Part shown: in pieces, positions 17,297 through 25,445 of the stretch
Numbering within the stretch: position 1 is the first letter of the stretch
Layout: the number at the start of each line of letters is the position of its first letter
Assembly: GCF_000759345.1 (NCBI RefSeq)
Contig: NZ_JPZL01000004.1
Span: forward strand, 124,001 to 188,000
DNA: 64,000 bases
Direction of reading: 5' to 3'
Source: Litchfieldella xinjiangensis
GTDB lineage: Bacteria; Pseudomonadota; Gammaproteobacteria; Pseudomonadales; Halomonadaceae
The notes under the pieces: model-generated
Told to the model about the DNA's origin: nothing
What the model saw: the letters and a program-made list of their open reading frames with translations, nothing else
Databases searched by the model: none
Position numbers and translations under genes: made by a program

Positions 17297-18574
17297 TCAT
17301 TGCATGATTAGGTTCGGCAACCATGTGGAAAGCCCCGGGAATAGGGTCACCACAATGAGCGCCACGAAAAGCGGTACATAAAACGGCAACACACCTCGGA
17401 CTACCTCACCGAACTCCATACGCGTGATGATGGAGACCATATAAAGGCTCATGCCAATGGGGGGAGTCAGGAGGCCAATCATCAGGTTCAGGACAAACAC
17501 GACCCCCAGCTGCTCGGCCGGGACCCCAGCCATGAGCAAGGTTGGCGCGACGATAGGCGCAATAATCAGGATGGCAGCGATCGATTCAAGGAACATTCCT
17601 GCCATCAGCAGTAGCACATTAAGAATCAACAAAAGCATCAAGGGGTCCGTCGAGACGCCCAGAAGCCATTGCCCGGCCATCGCGGGTACGCCTCCAATGG
17701 TCAATACCCAAGCAAAGAGCGCGGCAGTACCCACAATGAATAAAATATTGGCGCTGGCCTCGACACTCTCTCTGGCGGCAGTAAAAAAGCTCTGCGTCGT
17801 CAGGGTCCGATAGAAAACGATGCCGATGATGAGCGAATACACCACGATCGCGCCTGCTACCTCTGTGGGGCCTAACACGCCACTTAAAAGCCCGAGAATC
17901 ATTAGTACCGGCGCGAGGAGCGCAGGGAGTGAGATGGTTAACTTGCGGCTGAATTCCGGTAGCGTAGGCCGATGGCTATCACGCGGAAGATTGCCCATAC
18001 GCGCCATGATGGCGATCTGCACCATGAGTGCAGCGGTCACGATCAGCGCCGGCAGGACGCCTGCCAACAGCGCTCGAACGGCGGACACCTCGGCAGCACT
18101 GGCAAAGATGATCAGGGGGATCGAGGGAGGAAAGATCGGCCCGATGGTGGCGGCCGCGATCGTGGTACCGGCAGCGAAGCGCTTAAGGTAGCCCTGCTCT
18201 ACCATCATCTTGATCTGTATTCCACCCAACGCGCCGATATCCGCCAGCGCGGCGCCGGACATTCCCGAGAAAATGAGACTGACCAACACGTTTACTTGCG
18301 CGACCCCGCCTCGGAGACGCCCGACGATCATGCGTGTCAGTTCGAATAGATGGTTAGTCACACCCGTAGCGCTCAGCAGGGCCGCAGCAAATATGAACAG
18401 CGGCACTGCCAGAAGCGGCGTGGAATCGAGCGCATTCACGCTGCGCTGTGCCACCACGGTAAAAGGCAAGTCATGCACAAGAATCGTGATTGCCGAGGAT
18501 AATCCCAGGCAGACGGCAATCGGGAAGCCAAGGATGAGCCCGACAGCGAAAAGACACAGGAGGGTAAGCGTCAT
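17297..18574 (-). CDS. dctM: TRAP transporter large permease (DctM family), second system
   Basis: A 425-residue DctM permease with VNVLVSLIFSGMSGAALADIGALG and GPIFPPSIPLIIFAS, matching the family's two re-entrant segments, plus a dozen or so hydrophobic helices. It overlaps dctQ by 4 nt (ATGA). It is paired with the DctP at 19099 for uptake of the substrate of the RuBisCO-like pathway. Confidence 0.92.
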   Translation of the reverse strand: MTLTLLCLFAVGLILGFPIAVCLGLSSAITILVHDLPFTVVAQRSVNALDSTPLLAVPLFIFAAALLSATGVTNHLFELTRMIVGRLRGGVAQVNVLVSLIFSGMSGAALADIGALGGIQIKMMVEQGYLKRFAAGTTIAAATIGPIFPPSIPLIIFASAAEVSAVRALLAGVLPALIVTAALMVQIAIMARMGNLPRDSHRPTLPEFSRKLTISLPALLAPVLMILGLLSGVLGPTEVAGAIVVYSLIIGIVFYRTLTTQSFFTAARESVEASANILFIVGTAALFAWVLTIGGVPAMAGQWLLGVSTDPLMLLLILNVLLLMAGMFLESIAAILIIAPIVAPTLLMAGVPAEQLGVVFVLNLMIGLLTPPIGMSLYMVSIITRMEFGEVVRGVLPFYVPLFVALIVVTLFPGLSTWLPNLIMQ

Positions 18575-19071
18575 GATGGCTCTGTCCCCCTTAGTAGAGA
18601 AAATAATCGTGTGATAGCGATGAGGCCGAGCAGCGCAATACCGATGATGGCCGGCATGTAGAAGATCAGATTGGGCAATTCCAAGGCCGGTGTTTTAAAG
18701 CGTGCAGCACGTTCAAGAAATTTGAAAAAGGCAACCAAGCTGAGGCCAGCGAAGATTGCCACCGCTAATTCCGAGAGCGCTAACGCAGCGGTGCGCCAGC
18801 GCCCTCTCAGCCTGCTGGGAAGTAACTCGACCGCAATATGTGTACCTTGGTTGAGCAGGTAAGGAATGGTGAGGTAGACGAGCGCGATGCCAAACCACCG
18901 CGCCAGTTCATCCGCCCAGTGAAGACCGATAGAAAAGACATTACGCATCACCACCTGACCGGCCACCAACAGCGCAATGGCTATCAAGAGCAATACCGAG
19001 AGCCACAGCCCACCTCGCGCTAAAGCGCTCAGTGCCGCGTGCCCCGATGCAAGTCGACTAGTGTTGGGCAT
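18571..19071 (-). CDS. dctQ: TRAP transporter small permease (DctQ family), second system
   Basis: A 166-residue membrane protein with four hydrophobic helices and the DctQ signature VVMRNVFSIGLHWADELARWFGIALVYL. It lies 27 nt downstream of dctP with no strong hairpin between them, unlike the other two TRAP systems here. It partners with DctM by translational overlap. Confidence 0.88.
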   Translation of the reverse strand: MPNTSRLASGHAALSALARGGLWLSVLLLIAIALLVAGQVVMRNVFSIGLHWADELARWFGIALVYLTIPYLLNQGTHIAVELLPSRLRGRWRTAALALSELAVAIFAGLSLVAFFKFLERAARFKTPALELPNLIFYMPAIIGIALLGLIAITRLFSLLRGTEPS

Positions 19072-19098
19072 AATGACGTCTCCTCGACCCCGACTGGA

Positions 19099-20112
19099 TT
19101 ACTCGACCGCTTCCACTTCGGAGTAGAACTCACCGTACTGATCGGCGAATCCTTCCATCACACGGTCTTCGACGGAGAAACGAAAAGCGTCGACATCCAA
19201 TCCTTCATCAGGGCCGATGATGGTCATCCCCATTTCGCGCAGCTTATCCGTATCTTCGCGTTCCGACTCAAGCACATACTTGGTCGCCCTTTCGCGCACC
19301 TCATCGGCGGCCTGACGCAGTGCGTCTTTATGCTCGTCAGAAAGACCCTGCCAGGTTCCTTCGTTAATCATCACCATTTCGGCAGCGATGATGTGGCCGG
19401 TTTCCATCATATGACTCTGCACTTCGTACAGCTTATGAGCCACTGCCACGTTGACCGGATTCTCCTGCCCCGCCACGACACCAGTAGCCAGAGCTGTAGG
19501 TACTTCTGACCAGTCGACGGGCACCGGCACAGCGCCGAGGCCTTCAACCGCGGCCATATAAATTGGGAACGGGATGGAACGGATCTTGACCCCATCCAAA
19601 TCATCGGGGTGCTTCACCTCCCGATCTGCAGTCAGGTTTCGCGAGCCGAAGTAGAAGCCGTACAGGATCCGAACACCAGCCGCATCGATCAACTCCTCAT
19701 TGAGCCTCTGCATGACCGGGGAGGAGGTGTCCACGACAGCCATGAGGTGGTCTACATCACGGTAGAGGTATGGGGTATCGAAGGCAGCAAACGGCGGGTG
19801 AAGCGAGCCAATCGCTCCAGCGGTGTTGTGGGAGAGTGCAATCGAGCCCGTAGAAACACCTTCGGCCAGTTCCTGAAGCTTGCCGAGCTGGGATGAGGGG
19901 AATACCTGCACGCCTATTTGGCCTTCAGAATTCTTCTCAATGGCTTCGGCAAGCCACTCAGCCTGCAAACCAGCGATCGAGTTGGGGGCATTCATATGCC
20001 CATAGCGCAGCGTGATGTCCTGAGCATGTGCCCCTCCGACCAGGCTAACAGCCAGTGCGAGACCGGTGAGAGAGCGGCGTAGCGTAGCTTTTTTACCGGG
20101 AGCGTTCATCAT
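19099..20112 (-). CDS. dctP: TRAP transporter substrate-binding protein (DctP family), second system
   Basis: A 337-residue binding protein with signal peptide LTGLALAVSLVGGAHAQ. The family segments KIRSIPFPIYMAAVEGLGA (ligand arginine) and GQENPVNVAVAHKLYEVQSH are present. I start it at ATG 20112, with AGGAG 8 nt upstream, rather than at 20157. It heads the operon dctPQM-VOC-RuBisCO-like-kinase, so its ligand is probably a C5/C6 branched or four-carbon sugar acid. One copy of a 17-bp repeat lies in its 5' region. Confidence 0.9.
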   Translation of the reverse strand: MMNAPGKKATLRRSLTGLALAVSLVGGAHAQDITLRYGHMNAPNSIAGLQAEWLAEAIEKNSEGQIGVQVFPSSQLGKLQELAEGVSTGSIALSHNTAGAIGSLHPPFAAFDTPYLYRDVDHLMAVVDTSSPVMQRLNEELIDAAGVRILYGFYFGSRNLTADREVKHPDDLDGVKIRSIPFPIYMAAVEGLGAVPVPVDWSEVPTALATGVVAGQENPVNVAVAHKLYEVQSHMMETGHIIAAEMVMINEGTWQGLSDEHKDALRQAADEVRERATKYVLESEREDTDKLREMGMTIIGPDEGLDVDAFRFSVEDRVMEGFADQYGEFYSEVEAVE

Positions 20113-20128
20113 TGTTATCTCCTCTTTT

Positions 20129-20145
20129 ATGATGTGTTTTGATGG
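20129..20145 (+). promoter_or_regulatory. Predicted LacI-family operator, copy 1
   Basis: ATGATGTGTTTTGATGG recurs with one mismatch at 20223-20239, on the same strand. It lies 17 bp upstream of the dctP start. An inverted half-site, ATCAAAA, lies between the copies at 20164-20170. The spacing suggests two-site binding over the divergent promoters. Confidence 0.5.
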
Positions 20146-20222
20146 AAAGTGGTACAAACTCCTATCAAAACCCTACTTCTGGGAGCTTAAGAGGATGAAC
20201 CATGAAGGTACAGAAAATAATC

Positions 20223-20239
20223 ATGATGTTTTTTGATGG
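20223..20239 (+). promoter_or_regulatory. Predicted LacI-family operator, copy 2
   Basis: ATGATGTTTTTTGATGG is the second copy of the repeat and overlaps the start codon of the LacI gene at 20236. That would allow tight autorepression. Confidence 0.45.
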
Positions 20240-21258
20240 CTTCTGAACGACGGCGGACCCTGCCTACCGTCTCCGACGTCGCGCGACGGGCCGGAACATC
20301 CACGGCCACAGTGGATCGTGTGCTCAATCGCCGCTCACCCGTGCGAGAGAGCACCTTGCGGCAGGTCCTGGATGCTGCGCTCGCGCTGGGTTATATCGAT
20401 GCGAGCCAGGTTGAAGCATTACGCGGCCCCGAGCCGATCAAGTTAGCGCTTCTCCTGCCCCGCGGCACCAACCCCTACCTGGCATTGGTCAATCAGCGGG
20501 CGCGTGCTTTCGTCGAACGCAACCACCTCAACGCACGGGTAAAAAGCTTCTTCATTGATGGCTTCGATCCTGACGAACTGGCCCACTCCATTCGCAAGTT
20601 TGGTAAAGGAGCGGATGGCGTCATATTCATGGCCATTGACCATCCTACGGTGAGGGTGGCTATCGATGAACTCGTCACTGCCGGGAAGAAGGCGATTACC
20701 CTCATCTCCGATATCTCCTCGTCTCGGCGGCACGCTTATGTGGGGATCGACAACTTTGCCGCCGGGCGCACCGCAGCGATGCTCATTGGCAGGTTTTCAG
20801 GCCATGGTCCCGGACAGGTTGCCCTTATCGCCGCGAGCCGCATCTATAGGGCGCACCTAGAACGGGAAGTCGGTTTCCTCGGGCTCATTGAAGAGAGGTT
20901 CCCCAACATCACAGTGAGTGCAACACGTGAAGGCCACGACGATCGCACGGAGAACTATCAACACACCAAAAAGTTACTCGAAGGTCACCCCGACATCATC
21001 GGAATCTACAATGTCGGTGGTTCTTCCGATGGGATAGGACGGGCGCTACGAGAAAGCGGACGTGCTCAAGACATCACCTTCATCGGTCATGGACTCACCT
21101 CGGATACCCGGGCCATGCTGGCCGACGGGACCATGGACGCAGTCATCACCCAAGACCCAGACCGGCTCTTCGAAGCTTCAGTGAATGCCGCGATGGACAA
21201 GGAGACTCGCCCCATCGCCATGGAACTCTATCTAGCTGAGAACTTGCCCCAAGAGTGA
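20236..21258 (+). CDS. LacI family transcriptional regulator
   Basis: A 340-residue repressor. The N-terminal helix-turn-helix is TVSDVARRAGTSTATVDRVLN, and the hinge (VLDAALALGYI) leads to a type-1 periplasmic-binding-like domain with EREVGFLGLIEERFPNI and FIGHGLTSDTRAML. The variant TATVDRVLNRR and the ligand domain are like those of repressors of sugar and polyol operons. It is divergent from the TRAP/RuBisCO-like operon and almost surely controls it. ATG 20236 is preferred over a TTG one codon earlier. Confidence 0.9.
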   Translation: MASERRRTLPTVSDVARRAGTSTATVDRVLNRRSPVRESTLRQVLDAALALGYIDASQVEALRGPEPIKLALLLPRGTNPYLALVNQRARAFVERNHLNARVKSFFIDGFDPDELAHSIRKFGKGADGVIFMAIDHPTVRVAIDELVTAGKKAITLISDISSSRRHAYVGIDNFAAGRTAAMLIGRFSGHGPGQVALIAASRIYRAHLEREVGFLGLIEERFPNITVSATREGHDDRTENYQHTKKLLEGHPDIIGIYNVGGSSDGIGRALRESGRAQDITFIGHGLTSDTRAMLADGTMDAVITQDPDRLFEASVNAAMDKETRPIAMELYLAENLPQE

Positions 21259-21603
21259 CGAAATTTTTTGGCAGCGCATTTTGAGATGACGTTCCAAGGC
21301 GCCCTTGTCGAACATTCTCGTAGGCGCCATCCAACGATGGGGGATTAGTTCATCTGCCAGGCTTTCAGGATCAGGCATGTACGCGACATTCCTGGTTGGC
21401 TTCTTGAACGAGTCGGTTGAGATATCAAAGCGTTCTGACAGCTCACAGACTTGGGGCAATTCAGCTCTCAACGCCCTTTAAGGGTTGCCGAAACCACAGA
21501 CTGAGCGCCAAGTCCTAGGGGGACCCTGCCACCATGAGGCTAGTCAGCCAATACTTGTCAATGGCTCGAACTGTTACATTGGGCCTTATGCACCGAGAAT
21601 CGA
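21259..21603. other. 345-bp stretch without a convincing gene
   Basis: It holds only weak open frames, including a 79-codon minus frame overlapping the end of the LacI gene (21232-21471) that I cannot match to a family. It marks the transition from an ordered operon to the decayed island. Confidence 0.4.
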
Positions 21604-21816
21604 GCTAAGATACAGTTTATCGAATCGGCGAAGGCCACCTATCTCGTGGCCGTGTTATGTCAAGTCGTGCGGGTCAGCCGGAGCGATTTTTATGCCTGGC
21701 AACGACACGGCCCTAATGATTACCGTCAGGCCCTGATCCACGAGTTCAGAGAGATGCATCGCCAGAGCAGCCTACGGCCCCCCCTTGTCGGGGAATATCA
21801 CCGCAAGTTGCGCAAT
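21604..21816 (+). pseudogene. IS3-family transposase OrfB fragment
   Basis: About 70 codons read AKIQFIESAKATYLVAVLCQ, then VVRVSRSDFYAWQRHGPND and REMHRQSS. This is the N-terminal part of an IS3-group OrfB (normally about 280 residues), before the DDE catalytic core. It has no start of its own and ends 4 nt from the stop of the convergent antitoxin gene. It is a remnant, not a functional transposase. Confidence 0.7.
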
Positions 21817-21819
21817 CGC

Positions 21820-22257
21820 TCATGTATAAACGCAGTAATCGATACGCGTCAGAAGCTCGCCAACCATCCCAACCCCCACCGGAGTCGTCAAGCAATCGAC
21901 AGGAGCCTGTCCATTCAACCCTAATGCCGGGGTAACCAACCAGCGCTCGGCCGACGTACGATCACCGAAGACAGATTCCGCATGGGCCAGTAGCTGGGCA
22001 AACTGCCATGCACAGCCGCTTTGAGCCGTCGATAACGGCTCAGCATTACGAATATGCTGTTGCAGCGTACTGTGCGTCATACCAAGAATCCTGGCCAGCC
22101 GCGCCTGATCTCGAAACATGTCCAATTGTCTCAGTTGGCGCAACACATCGGCGGGCAGACCTTTCTCAAGTAGCGCATGAATCTCCCACTCGCTGAGGTA
22201 ACGTTGAGACAAGTGACCAAATAGTAGACGTAGTGGGCCTTCAGAGTCTTGCATCAT
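21820..22257 (-). CDS. Xre/MbcA/ParS family antitoxin (DUF2384 C-terminal domain), orphan
   Basis: A 145-residue protein with an Xre-like helix-turn-helix in residues 45-75 (ARLARILGMTHSTLQQHI). A C-terminal toxin-binding domain carries FGDRTSAERWLVTPALGLNG, then PVDCLTTPVGVGMVGELLTRIDY. This is the antitoxin half of RES-domain (ParT/MbcT/Xre) toxin-antitoxin pairs, in which the RES toxin, an NAD+-degrading or ADP-ribosylating enzyme, is normally encoded immediately downstream. Here an IS3 fragment starts 4 nt beyond the stop and no RES gene is present. Confidence 0.8.
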   Translation of the reverse strand: MMQDSEGPLRLLFGHLSQRYLSEWEIHALLEKGLPADVLRQLRQLDMFRDQARLARILGMTHSTLQQHIRNAEPLSTAQSGCAWQFAQLLAHAESVFGDRTSAERWLVTPALGLNGQAPVDCLTTPVGVGMVGELLTRIDYCVYT

Positions 22258-22291
22258 CGTAGGCTCGCCCCAGATGCTAGTTTCCTATAGT

Positions 22292-22715
22292 TTAGCTCAC
22301 CTCGGTGGTAGGCATCGTTTGCCAAGCCCTACAATTGACTTTCCATTTCACACGTTCAAGCGTCTCACGTGCGGCTTTGTGCAGCAGCATGATGTCGATA
22401 CCCGCGGCGATGAAGTCGAAACACAACGACGCATCGTAGCGAGCGTCGGCGGCATCAGTGGCGAGGATTCCCACCGCCTTGCCCGTTGCCTTGACCTGCT
22501 GGATAACCGTATCGATGCTGGCCCGGACCATCCGGGTGAGCCGGGTTGACGGGATGCCCGAGTACATCGGGCAAGCCGTAAGGCCCAATGAATAGCGCAT
22601 CAACGCCCTCTACGGCAGCGATTGCCTCGATATTATCCAGCGCGGACCATGACTCTATCTGCACGATCAAGCACAGCTCACGGTGCACCTGGCCCAGGTA
22701 ATCCTCGACGGTGCC
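22292..22715 (-). pseudogene. HpcH/HpaI aldolase remnant
   Basis: Two frames join to give the C-terminal half of an HpaI-type 2-oxo acid aldolase: VEDYLGQVHRELCLIVQIES and AIAAVEGVDALFIGPYGL, then after a frameshift near 22540 VRASIDTVIQQVKATGKAVG, ILATD and FDFIAAGIDIMLL. The N-terminal half is missing because the fragment abuts the truncated IS66 at about 22716. Functional enzymes cleave 4-hydroxy-2-oxo acids to pyruvate and an aldehyde; this one cannot. Confidence 0.75.
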
Positions 22716-24274
22716 TCAGCGCGTGGCCCGAATCAAACCAATCTGTCTCAACTTTCTCCCGATCAGCTCCGCCACCTGGCGGCAACGTTGATGGCGCAGG
22801 TGGAGGAAAAGTATCGGGCGCTGGCCCAGAGCCAAGAAACGCTACGCCACACCGAGCAGGTCAACCAAAAGCTGACCTATGAACTGCGCTGCTCAAACGC
22901 CACGCCTTCGGAAAGCGCAGTGAACAGCTCAACGTCCTGCAGATCAGCTTGCTGGACGAGGTGGTGGATGCCGATATCGCTGCCATCGAGGCCGAGCTGG
23001 AAGCACTCACACCCTCGGCGACGCTGCCCGCCGCCAAGCAAAAGCCCAAATGTCAGCCTTTGCCCGACGACCTGCCACGCGTCGAGATCCGACACGAACC
23101 CGACAGCGAGCACTGCGCATGCGGCTGCCAGCGGCGCCGCATCGGAGAAGAGATCAGCGAGAAGCTCGATTACACGCCAGGTGTGTTTACCGTCGAGCGG
23201 CATATCCGCGGCATGTGGGTCTGTGACGTGTGCGAGACGATGACGCAGGCACCGATGCCGGCCCAGGTGATCGACAAGGGCATCCCCACCTCGGGATTGC
23301 TGACCCAGGTGATGACCGCCAAGTATGCCGGCCATCAGCCGCTCAACCGCCAGGCCCAGATCTTTGCCCGCGCCGGCGTGGAGATCCCGCGCCCCACCCT
23401 GGCGGAGTGGATCGGCATCTGCGGGGTGCGACTGCAGCCACTGGTCGATGCCCTGCGTGACACCCTGCTCACCGAACCGATACTGCATGCCGACGAAACG
23501 CCAGTGCCTATGCTAGCCCCGGGCAAGAAGAAGACCCATAAGGCCTACCTCTGGGCCTATGCCTCTACGCCCTACGCCGGATTAAAGGCGGCGATCTATG
23601 ACTTCGCGCCTGGCCGCGGCGGCCAACATGCGCGTGACTTCCTCGGCAAGTGGAAGGGCAAGCTAGTCTGCGACGATTACGGCGGCTACAAGCAGAGCTT
23701 TGCCAACGGCGTCACCGAGATTGGCTGCATGGCCCATGCGCGACGCAAGTTCGTCGACCTGCACGTGGCCGGGAAGAGCCAGACTGCCGAGCAGGCCATC
23801 GATCTGATCGGCCAGCTCTACCATATAGAGCGCGAGGCGCAGCCGCTGAGCGCGGAAGAACGCCAACAGCGACGTGACACCCGAGCGAGGCCTATCGCTG
23901 ACACGCTGTACCGATGGATGCTGGCTCACCGCGAGAGGGTGCCCAACGGCTCAGCAACGGCGAAAGCGTTGGACTACAGCCTGAAGCGTTAGACGGCACT
24001 GACACGCTACCTCGACGATGGCGAGTTGCCGATCGACAACAACCGGGTCGAGAACCTGATTCGCCCCTGGGCGCTGGGCCGCTCGAACTGGCTGTTTGCC
24101 GGCTCACTGCGCAGCGGCCAGCGCGCCGCCAACATCATGAGCCTGATCCAATCTGCCAAGCTAAACGGTCATGAGCCGCATGCCTACCTGAAAGACGTGC
24201 TGGCTCGGCTGCCGACGCAGAAGGCCAGCCAGATCCAAGAACTCCTACCTCAGCACTGGAAACCGCTCGACTGA
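22716..24274 (+). pseudogene. tnpC: IS66 TnpC transposase, frameshifted and with a nonsense codon
   Basis: The product is the IS66 DDE transposase: a coiled-coil N-terminus (QVEEKYRALAQSQETLRHTE), a zinc-binding-like region (CACGCQRRRIGEEISEKLDY), catalytic Asp in HADETPVPML and CDDYGGYK, and catalytic Glu in IDNNRVENLIRPWA. A single-base loss near 22891 (expected ELRLLKRHAFGKRSEQL) breaks the frame. A TAG at 23990 replaces the expected tryptophan before TALTRYLDDG. It should be inactive in trans unless both lesions are suppressed. Confidence 0.85.
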
Positions 24275-24306
24275 TCACTAGCAAAGGGTGATGGCCGGGC
24301 GCTTAC
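22716..24306 (+). mobile_element. Truncated IS66-family element
   Basis: The right end at 24306 reads GCGCTTAC, consistent with the GTAAGCGC terminal repeat of IS66 elements. The left part, which normally carries tnpA and tnpB, is absent; the element starts abruptly within tnpC upstream sequence at the junction with the HpaI remnant. The right end has cut into a GNAT gene. A second, more deleted relative lies at 50290-51145. Confidence 0.8.
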
Positions 24307-24536
24307 GGATGAACGAACATCGCGGCAAGATACTCATCTACCAATGAGACGAAACCACAGACATCGTTCTTATCAGTGATGACGTAGGTTTCAGCGCCGG
24401 GCAGATACACCGTTTTCATGGCCTCGACACAGCTGAGCCAAAAGCGATAAGGGATGAAGCTATGCGCGCGCTGAGAGCCACGCAGCCATATATCGATAAT
24501 GCGATCAATATCCTGTGCGGTAGCACATCGAATCAA
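24303..24536 (-). pseudogene. GNAT acetyltransferase, truncated by IS66
   Basis: The frame starts at a TTG (24536) with AGGA upstream. It reads MIRCATAQDIDRIIDIWLRG, then CGFVSLVDEYLAAMFVHP, the N-terminal half of a GCN5-related N-acetyltransferase up to the strand before the acetyl-CoA loop. The stop codon is supplied by the IS66 terminal repeat, so the acetyl-CoA-binding half (Q/RxxGxG) is lost. This marks an IS66 insertion point. Confidence 0.7.
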
Positions 24537-24565
24537 AGCGTCGTTTCCTGCTTTCCATTGGCCAG

Positions 24566-25018
24566 CACCTATGGTGGGATACCCGGCGAGCGACAGCGCC
24601 TAGCACCTCGCTTCGGGAAGTCGCCCTGCTCGGGCCACTCTTCAGCGCAAGGGGCTACACTCGCGAGGGCCTGATCGACCCGCTAGTCGGCTGGCTGCGA
24701 GAACGCTGGGGGACGGCGATAGATTGCCATGCACTCCGCCATGCGGCAGCGTCGTGGTTACAGCTGCGAATACACGCAGCAGTATATTCGACATTTCGAG
24801 ACAAGCTGGCACACCGCCATCACTGGATGTTCGGGGACGCTCCATTAGCGGCTCTTCTTTGTTATTTGTGTAGCGCGGAAGGTGAGCATAGCATCCAGCG
24901 CGGGGCCCTCTATGGCCACCTGGCACATCTAATTGGTCACCGTCATGTCAGGACGCTGATCCAGACCTACAGTAATACATTGCCGGTCATCCACACTGAT
25001 GTGCTGCAGCGAGTTTGA
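24566..25018 (+). pseudogene. Tyrosine recombinase C-terminal remnant
   Basis: One uninterrupted frame of 150 codons lacks a start codon but keeps the C-terminal catalytic box of a tyrosine recombinase: HALRHAAASWLQLR (H-x-x-R), HLAHLIGHRHVRTLIQTYSN (G-H and the candidate nucleophile Tyr), then a tail. The N-terminal core-binding domain and the first catalytic arginine are missing. A large integrase of this kind normally sits at the edge of a genomic island, and here it borders the glycosyltransferase/radical-SAM cassette. Confidence 0.65.
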
Positions 25019-25445
25019 TCCAACAGACAGTGACGTCCTGCTCACCAATCTGCAGCGTAGTGAGATGTCTTCAAGCGATCTCAGGGTGTTTAACTAAACT
25101 CGCAGTAAGTCTGAACAAATTTTAGTTAAAGAGATCGCGCCACTTTCCATCCCTACGGGCTATAGGGTGGTGCCATCACAGCCATCAGACCGGATGTTTC
25201 TGGCCTGCGTATCGCCCAGTCCTCAACGCGCCTACCAAGGAGGCGCTCAAATCTACAGTGTTTCGGGGCGGTACGGTTCAGTATCCCACCCTGGCCAAAT
25301 TGCCAGACACTGGGCACCAAGGCGACTATTCGCGGTAGCGACTCATATCAGACTTTGGCTCCGGAAGCATCCAGAGCGATGCTTGCAGCTAACGGGCGAC
25401 CATCACTAATATCACGGCCTGTGACGTCAGGTACTACAGAACCGT
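25019..25445. other. Gene-free stretch with an inverted repeat
   Basis: No convincing gene is seen. A perfect 10-bp inverted repeat, TTTAACTAAA and TTTAGTTAAA, lies at 25089-25098 and 25121-25130 with a 22-nt spacer. It could be an operator, an attachment-site arm or a decayed IS end. The region includes the promoter side of the GT9 gene at 25446. Confidence 0.4.

Noticed and set aside
21232-21471. A 79-codon minus frame overlapping the LacI gene end
   Set aside because: It has no ribosome site or family match, and overlaps a well-supported gene by 27 bp.
22877-23488. A 203-codon minus frame opposite the IS66 transposase
   Set aside because: It is antisense to conserved TnpC motifs and has no ribosome site or family match.
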